64,000 nucleotides of DNA from Kitasatospora sp. NBC_00458 (GCF_036013975.1 NZ_CP107904.1:1-64000); one strand, 5' to 3'; shown: positions 26,784-35,785, counted from the first letter of the stretch. The notes: generated from the sequence alone by a model not told the origin. Program-made: numbers and translations.

Positions 26784-29087
26784 ATGAACCGCCCCGCCGT
26801 GAACCGTCCCGCCGTGAAGCACCCTGCCGTGAAGCACCCTGCCGTGAGCCGCACCTCCGTGGACGCCCCCGCCGTGGACGATCCCGCCGTGAACGGTGAC
26901 GCCGTGGACGACCGCCCCGCCGGGTGCGGCGACCCCGCGCACGCAGGCCGCCCGCACGCCGGCAGCCCGCACCCCGACCATCCGCACGCCGACCCGTCCG
27001 GCGGTCGACGCGCCGCCGACCACCGCCGGCTGGGCCGCGAGCTCGACCTCTTCGGCACCGATCCGCTGATCGGCGCCGGCCTGCCGTACTGGCTGCCCGA
27101 CGGCGCCGAGATCCGGCACGCCCTGGAGGAGTTCATCCGCGACCGGGAGCGGCGCGCCGGCTACCGCCACGTGTACTCGCCGGTGCTCGGCAAACGCGAG
27201 CTCTACGAGATCTCCGGCCACTGGCAGCACTACCGCGACGACATGTTCGCGCCGATGGACCTCGGCGCCGAGCAGGTCGTGCTCCGGCCCAGCCTCTGCC
27301 CGCACCATGCGCTGATCTACCGTTCCCGGGCCCGAAGCTACCGAGAACTCCCCCTCAGGATCGCCGAGTTGGGCGGCATGTTCCGATCCGAGCCGTCCGG
27401 GGTGCTGGGCGGGCTGACCAGGGTCCGGGCGATCCAGCTGAACGACGCGCACGTCTTCTGCACCCCCGGGCAGGCGGGGGACGAGGCGCTCGCCGCGCTG
27501 GAGCTGATCGGCGAGGCGCACCGGGCGCTCGGGATCCGGCCGGTCCGCCACCGCCTCTCGCTGCCGGGCGCGGGCGGCAAGTACGTGGCCGACCCGGCGC
27601 TCTGGGAGCGGGCCACCGCGCTGCTGACCGAGGTGCTGCAGCGCTCGGGCGTGCCGTTCGAGGCGGTGGAGGGGGAGGCCGCGTTCTACGGTCCGAAGAT
27701 CGACGTCCAGATCGCCGACGCCGCCGGGCGCGAGTCGACCCTCTCCACCGTGCAGATCGACTTCCACCAGCCGGAGCGGTTCGGGCTCCGGTACACCGGA
27801 CCGGACGGGTCCGCGCACCGGCCGGTGATGGTCCACCGCAGCGTGATCGGCAGCGTCGAACGGGTCGTCGCCCACCTGATCGAGCTGTACGGCGGGGCCT
27901 TCCCGGCCTGGCTGGCCCCGACCCAGCTGGTCCTGCTGCCGCTCTCCGAGGCCGAGCGGGCGCAGGCCGGGCGACTCCGCGAGCGCTGCCTGGACCTGGG
28001 GCTGCGGGCCGAGGTCGCCGGGCCCGACCGGGGGAGCCTGGGCGCCCGGATCCGCGAGTCCCGGCTGGTCCCGTACCAGGCGGTCATCGGGCGCCGGGAG
28101 GCCGCGGACGGCCTGGTCGCGCTGCGGCTGCGGGACGGACGGCGGCTCGACCCGCTGCCCGCCGCCGAGGCACTGGCCCGGATCGTGGCACGGGTGGACG
28201 CGTGCGCCCCCGAACTCTGGGACGAGCCGTCCGCCGACCGGGCATCGGACGGCGGACGGCTGACGGCTGACGGCTGGCGGCGGGGCGGCGGACCGGCGGA
28301 CCGGCGGACCGGGTGGCGGGGCCGTTGCGGAGGGGGTGGGCGGAGACGCGCCCCCGCCCCCGCCCCCGGCCCGCCGGTCCGGGCGTCAGCCGAGCGGCAG
28401 CGGGCGGCGGGCACCGGCGAACTCGCCGGCCCAGCGCGGCAGGTCGAGGACGTTCTCGACCCGGGCGACGAGCGTGCCGGTGCGTTCGGCGTGGATCATC
28501 GCGCCCTCTCCCACCCAGAGGCCCACGTGGTGCAGCGGCGCGTCCGGCCGGGAGAAGAACAGCAGGTCGCCGGGGAGCAGGTCGGCCCGCGCCACCGGGG
28601 CGGACCGGTGGTACTGCGCGACGGTGTAGTGCGCCAGCTCCACCCCGCCACCGCTCGCCCGGTACCAGCAGTACAGCGTCAGGCCGCTGCAGTCGAAGCC
28701 GACGGTGCTCTCGCCCAGGCACCGGCCGTCGAGGTAGCCGTTCTCCTCGTCGCAGAAGCCGAGGCCGGCGCCCAGCCGGTCGCCGCCGCCCCAGGCGTAG
28801 GGCACGCCGATCTGGGCGGCGGCCTCGGCGGCCACCCGGCGGCCCAGGGCCTGCTCCGGGGAGTCGGCCCGGGCGGGAGCGGACCGGGTGGTGGCTGCGG
28901 CGGCTGCGGTGCCCGCCGCCCCGGCGCCCAGGGCGGGGGCGACGCCGGCCCCCAGGGCCAGCTCCAGGATCCGGCGGCGGCCCATCTCCTGGGCGGGTGG
29001 CGGGAACGGCACGGGAACTCCTCGGTCGTCGGCGGGCCACCAGGATCCCGGCCGCGGTCCGCGAGCCGCCATCACCCGGAACGGTGA
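26784..29087 (+). CDS. thrS: Threonyl-tRNA synthetase lacking editing domain, with run-on C-terminus (left copy)
   Basis: ATG 26784 after gtggagaccgcc. Residues 1-75 are a repetitive PAV/His/Pro-rich extension. Residues about 80-375 are the class II catalytic core: RPSLCPHH (Zn Cys, about 171), SEPSGVLGGLTRVRAIQLND then AHVFC (motif 2, Zn His), VHRSVIGSVERV (third Zn His and motif 3). Residues about 376-460 are the anticodon-binding domain. The TGS and N2 editing domains of normal bacterial ThrRS (about 650 aa) are missing. The family's CPGH is CPHH here. Homology ends near PELWDEP (about 28,225), but no stop follows; the frame stays open about 285 codons, antisense over the NlpC/P60 gene. 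It may be a second, stress- or inhibitor-adapted ThrRS. Confidence 0.82.
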   Translation: MNRPAVNRPAVKHPAVKHPAVSRTSVDAPAVDDPAVNGDAVDDRPAGCGDPAHAGRPHAGSPHPDHPHADPSGGRRAADHRRLGRELDLFGTDPLIGAGLPYWLPDGAEIRHALEEFIRDRERRAGYRHVYSPVLGKRELYEISGHWQHYRDDMFAPMDLGAEQVVLRPSLCPHHALIYRSRARSYRELPLRIAELGGMFRSEPSGVLGGLTRVRAIQLNDAHVFCTPGQAGDEALAALELIGEAHRALGIRPVRHRLSLPGAGGKYVADPALWERATALLTEVLQRSGVPFEAVEGEAAFYGPKIDVQIADAAGRESTLSTVQIDFHQPERFGLRYTGPDGSAHRPVMVHRSVIGSVERVVAHLIELYGGAFPAWLAPTQLVLLPLSEAERAQAGRLRERCLDLGLRAEVAGPDRGSLGARIRESRLVPYQAVIGRREAADGLVALRLRDGRRLDPLPAAEALARIVARVDACAPELWDEPSADRASDGGRLTADGWRRGGGPADRRTGWRGRCGGGGRRRAPAPAPGPPVRASAERQRAAGTGELAGPARQVEDVLDPGDERAGAFGVDHRALSHPEAHVVQRRVRPGEEQQVAGEQVGPRHRGGPVVLRDGVVRQLHPATARPVPAVQRQAAAVEADGALAQAPAVEVAVLLVAEAEAGAQPVAAAPGVGHADLGGGLGGHPAAQGLLRGVGPGGSGPGGGCGGCGARRPGAQGGGDAGPQGQLQDPAAAHLLGGWRERHGNSSVVGGPPGSRPRSASRHHPER
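26786..26900 (+). repeat. 15-nt imperfect repeats at the thrS 5' end (left)
   Basis: Successive units like gccgtgaagcaccct encode pentapeptides of the form x-x-Pro-Ala-Val (NRPAV, NRPAV, KHPAV, KHPAV, then decayed units). Each unit carries a GTG that could serve as an alternative start. Copy at 52846-52960. Confidence 0.75.
28386..29012 (-). CDS. NlpC/P60 cell-wall hydrolase (left copy)
   Basis: 208 aa, GTG 29012 with gaggag upstream. N-terminal Tat-like signal (MGRRRILELALGAGV, then Ala-rich) followed by an NlpC/P60 domain: VPYAWGGGDR, catalytic Cys in GFDCSGLTLYCWY, LPGDLLFFSRP, catalytic His in LHHVGLWVG. Two extra Cys in FCDEENGYLDGRCLG may form a disulfide. Expected to cut peptidoglycan stem peptides outside the cell. 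Lies wholly antisense to the run-on tail of the thrS frame. Confidence 0.88.
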   Translation of the reverse strand: MPFPPPAQEMGRRRILELALGAGVAPALGAGAAGTAAAAATTRSAPARADSPEQALGRRVAAEAAAQIGVPYAWGGGDRLGAGLGFCDEENGYLDGRCLGESTVGFDCSGLTLYCWYRASGGGVELAHYTVAQYHRSAPVARADLLPGDLLFFSRPDAPLHHVGLWVGEGAMIHAERTGTLVARVENVLDLPRWAGEFAGARRPLPLG

Positions 29088-29203
29088 ATTCGTGGGTGGC
29101 CGGGCCGCTGCCGCCCGGCCCGCCGCCGTAAAGCGTTTGACCCTCCGCCGACGGCGCGCCAACGATGGCGGCGGAACCGCCCGCCGCCACCTCGGAGGAC
29201 CTC

Positions 29204-29608
29204 ATGAGCAGTGCCGTCAAGCTGATCCGCAACCACCGGCTCACCCAGGCCGTGGACTACGCGTACGCGGCCGCCGTCGACGCGCCGGTCCGCTCACTCT
29301 GGCTCGCCGGCGCCTGCCCCCTCGACACCGAGGGCCGCACCGTGGCGGTCGGGGACTACGCGGGCCAGGCCCACCAGGTGATGCGGAACCTGATAACCGT
29401 GCTGGAGGACGAGGGCGCGGCGCTGACCGACCTGGTCCGCACCACGGTCTACGTCGCCTCGGCCCGGCAGAGCGATCTGGTGACCGCCTGGGAGGTCTAC
29501 CGGGAGTACCTCGGTGACCACGACGTGCCGAGCACCCTGGTCGGGGTGAGCGTCCTCGGCTACCACGACCAGCTTGTCGAGGTCGAGGCGGTCGCGGTGC
29601 TGCGCTGA
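29204..29608 (+). CDS. RidA-family protein (left copy)
   Basis: 134 aa, ATG 29204 with cggagg upstream. YjgF/RidA fold: YAYAAAVDAPVRSLWLAGACPLD, AGQAHQVMRNLITVLEDEGA, TTVYVAS, and VPSTLVGVSVLGYHDQLVEVEAVAVL. The family's imine-deaminase Arg (usually in 'RxAxxV' near residue 105) is replaced here by VPSTLVG, so it belongs to a non-archetypal Rid group. Divergent from the NlpC/P60 gene. Confidence 0.85.
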   Translation: MSSAVKLIRNHRLTQAVDYAYAAAVDAPVRSLWLAGACPLDTEGRTVAVGDYAGQAHQVMRNLITVLEDEGAALTDLVRTTVYVASARQSDLVTAWEVYREYLGDHDVPSTLVGVSVLGYHDQLVEVEAVAVLR

Positions 29609-29736
29609 CGGGCGCGGGCCGCCCCGGTCCCGATCCCGGTGCCGCTTCCGGCCCCGTCCCCGGTCGCACTGCGGCGGCCGGGGCGGTCCGGCTCGCGGGG
29701 AGTTCACCCCGTGGCCGACTGGAGGAGGTCTCCCTA

Positions 29737-29757
29737 CTGGTACCAGACCGCATGGTC
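29737..29757. promoter_or_regulatory. Palindromes upstream of the gamma-butyrolactone-receptor-like gene (left)
   Basis: CTGGTACCAG (29737-29746, perfect) overlaps GACCgcatGGTC (29746-29757). They lie 130 bp upstream of the receptor gene. Candidate regulator-binding sites. Copy at 49989-50009. Confidence 0.4.
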
Positions 29758-29838
29758 GGTATTCTCTGACGCTGAGTGCACAGTCACCGCCGCCCGCCGC
29801 CCTGTCGGCGGACCTGGGGGACGACCGGTGCCGCGTAC

Positions 29839-29862
29839 GATACGGACTGTTTGGTTTTGTTT
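29839..29862 (+). promoter_or_regulatory. Candidate autoregulatory element of the TetR receptor (left)
   Basis: gatacggactgtttggtttt followed by gttt, just upstream of ATG 29881, resembles the loose ARE pattern (ATACGGAC-N-GTTT) bound by ArpA/ScbR-type receptors and stands out as A/T-rich. Copy at 49884-49907. Confidence 0.45.
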
Positions 29863-29880
29863 CGGTGGGGGGTGGTCGTG

Positions 29881-30576
29881 ATGGCGCGACAGGAGCGGGC
29901 GCTGCGGACGCGGCGGCTGATTCTGGAGGCGGCGGCCTCGGTGTTCGACGAGTTCGGGTACGAGGGGGCGACCATCGGAGAGGTGGTGGCCCGCGCGGGA
30001 GTGACCCGGGGAGCCGTCTACTTCCACTTCGCCTCGAAGCGGGAGCTGGCCCAGGGCGTCATAGAGGCGCAGTACGCCAGTGAGGCCGTTCCCGAGCGGG
30101 CGTGCAAGCTCCAGGAGTTCGTGGACACCGGGATGGTCGTCACGCACCTGATCCCCACCGACCCGATGCTCAGCGCCGGTGTGCGGCTCTCGGTGGACCA
30201 GGGCGCGGACGGCAGCCTCGGCGTCGACGCCGCCCCGGGCTGGATCGCCCGGCTGGAACGGCTGCTGGTGGCCGCGGGGGAGCGGGGCGAGCTGTTGCCG
30301 CACGTCGTGCCGGCCGACACGGCCGCGCTGATGACGGCGTCCTGGGTGGGTGTGCAGCTCCAGTCGCAGCGGTTCACGGGCCGTGCGGACCTCGCCGTGC
30401 GGGTCGCCACGCTGTACCGGCACCTGATGCCGAGCGTCGCCGTCCCCGGCGTACTGGCCTGCCTCGACCTGGCGGCGGACCGCGGCGCACGGGTGGTCGC
30501 GGAGATGGCGGCCGCAGCCGGCGGCGATGGAACCGCGGAAAACGACAGCACGTCCGGTTTTCGGAGGGAGCCCTGA
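29881..30576 (+). CDS. ScbR/ArpA-type gamma-butyrolactone-receptor-like TetR regulator (left copy)
   Basis: 231 aa. The N-terminus MARQERALRTRRLILEAAA with TIGEVVARAGVTRGAVYFHF is the family's characteristic DNA-binding domain. Trp121 in APGWIARLERL lies where ArpA-type receptors keep the ligand-pocket Trp (about 119-127), so true ligand binding is plausible. ATG 29881. No afsA/scbA synthase or antibiotic cluster is next door, so it is an orphan receptor, perhaps listening to a signal made elsewhere. Possible autoregulation through the sites just upstream. Confidence 0.85.
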   Translation: MARQERALRTRRLILEAAASVFDEFGYEGATIGEVVARAGVTRGAVYFHFASKRELAQGVIEAQYASEAVPERACKLQEFVDTGMVVTHLIPTDPMLSAGVRLSVDQGADGSLGVDAAPGWIARLERLLVAAGERGELLPHVVPADTAALMTASWVGVQLQSQRFTGRADLAVRVATLYRHLMPSVAVPGVLACLDLAADRGARVVAEMAAAAGGDGTAENDSTSGFRREP

Positions 30577-30681
30577 CCGCAGCCCTGGTGGTTCCGCGCG
30601 ACTCCGGAGCGTAGTCGGCCCTCGACCGGAGAGTACTATTTCGCTTGCCAACGGATCTGCGCGGTGATGGGGTGTGCCGCT

Positions 30682-31557
<876 letters not shown>

Positions 31558-31597
31558 GGGCGCTGCCCACGGTCGCCGCGGGCCCGGCACGGGGCCC

Positions 31598-31620
31598 GGG
31601 CCGGTCCGGTGCACCGGCCC
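31598..31620. terminator. Hairpin between convergent genes (left)
   Basis: gggccggt and accggccc pair across 7 nt, nested in a wider ggtcgccg...cggcgacc symmetry. Sits between the ends of the GNAT and maleylpyruvate isomerase-fold genes. Copy at 48126-48148. Confidence 0.65.
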
Positions 31621-31649
31621 GGCGACCGCCGCCGTGGTGGCACGGCGGT

Positions 31650-32327
31650 TCAGCGGATGACCGGCAGTACCGCGGCGCGGGTCCGTCCCGTCGCGGCCTC
31701 GATGAACTCCACCGGATCGGCGACCTCGGCCAGCAGGGCGCGGGTGGCGTGCAGCGCGCTGTCCGGGGGCGGTGGACCGCCGACCGCCGCCGTGAGGTCG
31801 AGCAGGTGGACGGTCGCCTCCATCACCGCGACCTCGGCGAGCGCGCCCAGGGTGACCGTGCCGAGCAACGGGTGGGCGATCACGGTCGTCGGCGCCAGGT
31901 CCGCGATCGCGGCCAGCGCCTCCGGTCCCCCGGTGGCGAACCGGGACACCAGCGCCTCGGCGCCGACCGCCGCGGCGAGCGTGCGGGCGTCGTCGGCGAC
32001 CAGGTCGGCGGCGGTGTGCGCCACGCCGTCGGGCCTGTTGTAGGCGCGCAGGACGGCGGAGCCGCGCGTCACCGCGGCCGGACGGTCGACCACGGCCTCC
32101 CGCATCCGGGTGAACAGCCCGGCGGTGGGCGCCACGTGGGCGTACAGGTCGCGCACCGACCAGCCGGGAAGCCGGGTGCTCCGGTCCCACTGCTCCGCGT
32201 CCAGCCCCGCCCCCCGGTCGGCCCAGCTCGCCCACAGCACGGCCAACAGCGCCCGGTCCCGGTCGTTCCGGTGGTCCGCCGGCTGCTCCGCCGGCTGCTC
32301 CGCCGGGTCTTGCGACCTGTGCTCCAT
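31650..32327 (-). CDS. Maleylpyruvate isomerase/DinB-fold protein (left copy)
   Basis: 225 aa, ATG 32327 with gaggagcg upstream. Four-helix MDMPI N-terminal type: LPGWSVRDLYAHVAPTAGLF (metal-binding His), later AVMEATVHLLDL with the second His. A repeated AEQPAEQPAD precedes the domain. Mycothiol-dependent isomerase relatives act as thiol transferases; specificity is unknown. Upstream of the LLM oxidoreductase is the opposite order (LLM lies 5'), so the two may be co-transcribed. Confidence 0.8.
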   Translation of the reverse strand: MEHRSQDPAEQPAEQPADHRNDRDRALLAVLWASWADRGAGLDAEQWDRSTRLPGWSVRDLYAHVAPTAGLFTRMREAVVDRPAAVTRGSAVLRAYNRPDGVAHTAADLVADDARTLAAAVGAEALVSRFATGGPEALAAIADLAPTTVIAHPLLGTVTLGALAEVAVMEATVHLLDLTAAVGGPPPPDSALHATRALLAEVADPVEFIEAATGRTRAAVLPVIR

Positions 32328-32410
32328 CGCCCCGCTCCTCCCGCCTCGCCGTACGGATCCGGGCCCACCGTAGCCCGCGGCGTGGGCGGGAGCCGGCTGT
32401 CCGGCGGGTC

Positions 32411-33463
32411 TCAGCCCAGCGCGCGGAGGGCGTCCAGCACGTCCAGGCCCAGCTCCGGCGCGGCGTCCTCCGGCAGGCTGACCGAGATCCGGGTGGCCAG
32501 GCCCGCGTACCGCCGGTGGATCTCGCGCGCGACCTGCCCGACCTCGCCGGCGACGGCGAAGGTGTCGAAGACCCGGTCGTCGATCAGCGCCGCCATCTCC
32601 TGCCAGCGCCCGCGCAGCGACATCCGGTGCAGTTCCTCGTGCAGCTCCTCCCAGCCGTGCCGGGCGAGCACCGGGCGGTAGGCGGGCGTCGAGGCGTAGA
32701 ACGCGAGCCGTTCGCGGACGCCGGCCACGTTGGCGCGCAGCTCCTCCTCGGTCCGGCCGGTCGCGGTGAGCACGTTGCCGACGACCTCGAACGGCCGGTC
32801 GGTCCATGCCGCGCCCTCGGCCTCGGCCCGGCCGCGCTCCTCCGCGAGGGCGGGCAGCACCTGCCCGGCGAGGTAGTCGACCGAGGTGAACGGATGGCTG
32901 AGGAAGCCGTCCGCGACCGCCCCGGCGGTGCGGACCATCAGCGGTCCGACGCCGGCCAGCAGGATCCGGGGCACCCCGGCCGGGACGGGGTCGGGGGAGA
33001 AGACCGGTGTCATCACGGTGTGCCGGTAGAAGTCGCCGCGGAAGCGCAGCCGTTCACCGGTCTGCCAGCTCCGCCAGATCGCCCGCACGGCGTGGACGTA
33101 CTCGCCCATCCGTGCGGCGGGGCGGTCCCAGGGCATCCCGAAGCGCTTCTCGATGTGCGGCTTGACCTGGGAGCCGAGGCCGATGACGGCCCGTCCGCCG
33201 GAGGCCGCGTGCAGGCCCCAGGCCTGGTAGGCGAGGGTCATCGGGGTCCGGGCGAGTGCGACGGCGACGCCGGTGGCCAGTTCGATGGTGCTGGTGCGGT
33301 CGGCCGCGCGGGCCAGCTGGAGGAACGGGTCGTAGGCGGTCTCGGAGACCACCAGCCGGTCCACGCCCCGCCGTTCGGCCTGCTCGGCGGCGTCGAGGAT
33401 GCCCGCCGGGTGCCCGGAGGCGGTGGCGTCGAGACGGAAGGCGGCGGCCTGCGGGCGGTCCAT
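32411..33463 (-). CDS. LLM-class F420-dependent oxidoreductase (left copy)
   Basis: 350 aa, ATG 33463 with caggagcc upstream. Luciferase-like TIM barrel: AEQAERRGVDRLVVSETAYD, IELATGVAVALARTPMTLAYQAW, GRAVIGLGSQVKPHIEKRFG, MGEYVHAVRAIWRSWQ, PRILLAGVGPLMVR. These match the F420-dependent subgroup annotated TIGR03617-like. Presumably reduces or oxidises a small organic molecule with F420. 83 bp upstream of the isomerase-fold gene on the same strand. Confidence 0.88.
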   Translation of the reverse strand: MDRPQAAAFRLDATASGHPAGILDAAEQAERRGVDRLVVSETAYDPFLQLARAADRTSTIELATGVAVALARTPMTLAYQAWGLHAASGGRAVIGLGSQVKPHIEKRFGMPWDRPAARMGEYVHAVRAIWRSWQTGERLRFRGDFYRHTVMTPVFSPDPVPAGVPRILLAGVGPLMVRTAGAVADGFLSHPFTSVDYLAGQVLPALAEERGRAEAEGAAWTDRPFEVVGNVLTATGRTEEELRANVAGVRERLAFYASTPAYRPVLARHGWEELHEELHRMSLRGRWQEMAALIDDRVFDTFAVAGEVGQVAREIHRRYAGLATRISVSLPEDAAPELGLDVLDALRALG

Positions 33464-33552
33464 GGTGTCGGCTCCTGGTCGGACGGGGTGCTCTGCACCG
33501 GTAGCCTCCCACGCCGCGTGCATCCCGCATGCCCCGGCCGCCGTCCGCCACC

Positions 33553-33591
33553 CGCCGGGCGTCGCACGCCACTCGCCGGGCGTCGCACGCC
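33553..33591. repeat. Direct repeat of 18 bp, period 21 (left)
   Basis: cgccgggcgtcgcacgcc occurs at 33553-33570 and 33574-33591 inside a repetitive 200-bp gap between the LLM and MarR genes. Copy at 46155-46193. Confidence 0.8.
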
Positions 33592-33663
33592 GCACGCCAC
33601 CCGCTTCCCGTGCCGCACGCCGTCCGCCGCCGGCCTCGTGGCGTCCCGGAGCGGGGCGGCCCC

Positions 33664-34119
33664 CTACGGCCTGGGCCAGGGGTGTCCGTCGAGCTGTTCG
33701 ATGCCGGTGTTGAAGCGCCGCAGGTAGGCGGCGAAGGCGGCGACGTCCTCGGCGGGCCAGTCGGCCATCACGAGGTCGAGGGCGTTCGCGTGGGCCGCGC
33801 GGTCCTCGTCGAGCCGGCGGTCGCCCTCCTCGGTGACGCGGAACTTGCGGGCCATCCCGCCGTCGGGGTCGGGGATCCGTTCGACCAGTCCGGCGCGGGT
33901 CATGGCGGCGGTCTGCCGGTTGAGGGTGGAGGCGTCGAGTCCGAACGCGTCGCTCAGCTCGCCGATCGACATCGGGCCCTGCACGCGGATCCGGCTGAGC
34001 AGGATGTACGCGGAGCGGTCCAGCCGGCTCCCCTGCGGGCGGGCGCCGGAGGGGCTCAGGTAGTGGTGCCGGCTGAGCACCATGTACTCGAACGCGACCT
34101 CGTCCGTGGGGCCGCCCAT
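33664..34119 (-). CDS. MarR-family regulator (left copy)
   Basis: 151 aa, ATG 34119. Winged-helix core: AYILLSRIRVQGPMSIGEL, DAFGLDASTLNRQTAAMTR (recognition helix), GLVERIPDPDGGMARKFRVT (wing). Divergent from an MFS exporter with A/T-rich dyads between, the usual MarR repressor/exporter pairing. Confidence 0.88.
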   Translation of the reverse strand: MGGPTDEVAFEYMVLSRHHYLSPSGARPQGSRLDRSAYILLSRIRVQGPMSIGELSDAFGLDASTLNRQTAAMTRAGLVERIPDPDGGMARKFRVTEEGDRRLDEDRAAHANALDLVMADWPAEDVAAFAAYLRRFNTGIEQLDGHPWPRP

Positions 34120-34206
34120 GTCGTCGTCCTTCCCGTCCGTTCCCTCGCAGCTCTGACCTGCGGTGTCCGCCCAGTATCGCAGGGGTGATCCCGGGGCAAG
34201 GGATAT

Positions 34207-34238
34207 GTATCATGCATACGATGTGCATCGTGCACATC
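34207..34238. promoter_or_regulatory. MarR operator candidate (left)
   Basis: GATGTGCA-tcg-TGCACATC (34220-34238) is a perfect 8-bp dyad, flanked by gtatcatgcatac (34207-34219), a weaker dyad containing ATGCAT. It lies in the 196-bp divergent gap and is conspicuously A/T-rich. Confidence 0.7.
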
Positions 34239-34315
34239 TTCCGCACCGTGCACCCCGCGTTCCCGCCCCACCGGAACCGCACCGGAAACCGCACGGACGA
34301 CAGAGGAGCAACCCC

Positions 34316-35785
34316 ATGGACGGCCCACAGGCCACCGCCCGGACCGGCGGCGTGGTCGCCACGCTCGCCTTCACCGGCACCGTCGCCGCGATCATGCAGA
34401 CGCTGGTCACCCCGCTGATCGGCGAGCTGCCCCGGCTGCTGGACACCTCCCCGTCCAACGCCTCCTGGGTGATCACCGCGACCCTGCTGTCCGCGGCCGT
34501 GTTCGTACCGGTCAGCGGGCGGCTCGGTGACCTGCTCGGCAAGCGGCGGATGCTGCTGGCCTGCTGCGTGCCGCTGTTCGTCGGATCGGTGATCTGCGCG
34601 CTCACCTCCTCCGTCCTGCCGATGATCGTCGGCCGCGGACTCCAGGGCATCGGCATGGGCGTGGTCCCGCTCGGCATCAGCCTGCTCCGCGAAGTCCTCC
34701 CGCCCGAACGCCTCGGCTCCGCGATAGCCCTGGTCAGTGCCTCCATGGGCATCGGCGGCGGCCTCGGCCTGCCGATCTCGGCGGCGGTCGCCGAGTACGC
34801 GAGCTGGCGCGTGCTGTTCTGGGGCGCGGCCGCCCTCACCGCGGTGATCACCGCGATGATCTGGTTCCTCGTCCCCGCCCCCGCCGTCCGCCCCGCCGGC
34901 GGCCGGTTCGACCCGGTCGGCGCCGTCGGACTCGGAGCCGGACTGGTCTGCCTGCTGCTCCCGGTGTCCAAGGGCGGCGACTGGGGCTGGACGGACGGAC
35001 TCACGCTGGGCCTGTTCGGCGCGGCCGTCGTCCTGCTGCTCGCCTGGGGCGTCTGGGAACTGCGCATCGCCGAACCGCTGGTGGACCTCCGGGTGACGGC
35101 CCGCCCGCGCGTGCTGCTGACCAACGCGGCCTCGGTCCTGGTCGGATTCGGCATGTACGCGCAGGCGCTGATCGTCCCGCAGCTGCTCCAGCTGCCCGCG
35201 GCCACCGGGTACGGCCTGGGCCAGTCCATGCTGGCCATGGGCCTGTGGATGGCCCCCTCGGGCCTGATGATGATGGCGGTCTCACCGCTCGGCGGGCGGC
35301 TCTCCGCCGCGCGCGGCCCGAAGTTCACCCTGGTCGTCGGCGCCCTCGCGATCGCCACCGGCTACGGGCTCTCGATGGCGCTGATCGGCTCCACCTGGGG
35401 CGTCCTGGTGGTCACGCTGGTCTGCAACGCCGGCGTGGGCCTCGCCTACGGCGCGATGCCGGCACTCATCATGAGCGCCGTGCCGCTGTCGGAGACCGCC
35501 TCGGCGAACAGCTTCAACACCTTGATGCGCTCGCTCGGCACCTCGGTCTCCGCCGCGGTGGTGGGCGTGGTCCTGGCCCAGCTGAACATCACCCTGGGCG
35601 GGCACACCCTGCCGTCGGAGACCGGCTTCCGGGTGGGGCTGCTGATCGGCTGCGGCGTCGCGCTGGCCGCCGCCGCGGTGGCCGCCACCATCCCCGTGCC
35701 GCGCGCCGACACGGTCGGCACGGCGGTCGGCGGTGCGGCCGGCAAGGAGCTGACGGAGGCGCAGGAGGGCGCGGCGCGCGCCTGA
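34316..35785 (+). CDS. MFS drug:H+ exporter, 14-TM type (left copy)
   Basis: 489 aa, ATG 34316 with agaggag upstream. About fourteen membrane segments; SGRLGDLLGKRRMLL is motif A, GRGLQGIGMGVVPLGISLLRE is motif C-region, and SMGIGGGLGLPISAAVAEY fits the DHA2 exporters (EmrB/QacA-like). Partner of the divergent MarR gene; likely exports a toxic compound sensed by that regulator. Confidence 0.9.
   Translation: MDGPQATARTGGVVATLAFTGTVAAIMQTLVTPLIGELPRLLDTSPSNASWVITATLLSAAVFVPVSGRLGDLLGKRRMLLACCVPLFVGSVICALTSSVLPMIVGRGLQGIGMGVVPLGISLLREVLPPERLGSAIALVSASMGIGGGLGLPISAAVAEYASWRVLFWGAAALTAVITAMIWFLVPAPAVRPAGGRFDPVGAVGLGAGLVCLLLPVSKGGDWGWTDGLTLGLFGAAVVLLLAWGVWELRIAEPLVDLRVTARPRVLLTNAASVLVGFGMYAQALIVPQLLQLPAATGYGLGQSMLAMGLWMAPSGLMMMAVSPLGGRLSAARGPKFTLVVGALAIATGYGLSMALIGSTWGVLVVTLVCNAGVGLAYGAMPALIMSAVPLSETASANSFNTLMRSLGTSVSAAVVGVVLAQLNITLGGHTLPSETGFRVGLLIGCGVALAAAAVAATIPVPRADTVGTAVGGAAGKELTEAQEGAARA

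Noticed and set aside
26629-26784. T-box riboswitch upstream of thrS
   Set aside because: No T-box core (AGGGUGGNACCGCG-like) is present, while a Thr-codon leader peptide plus hairpin is.
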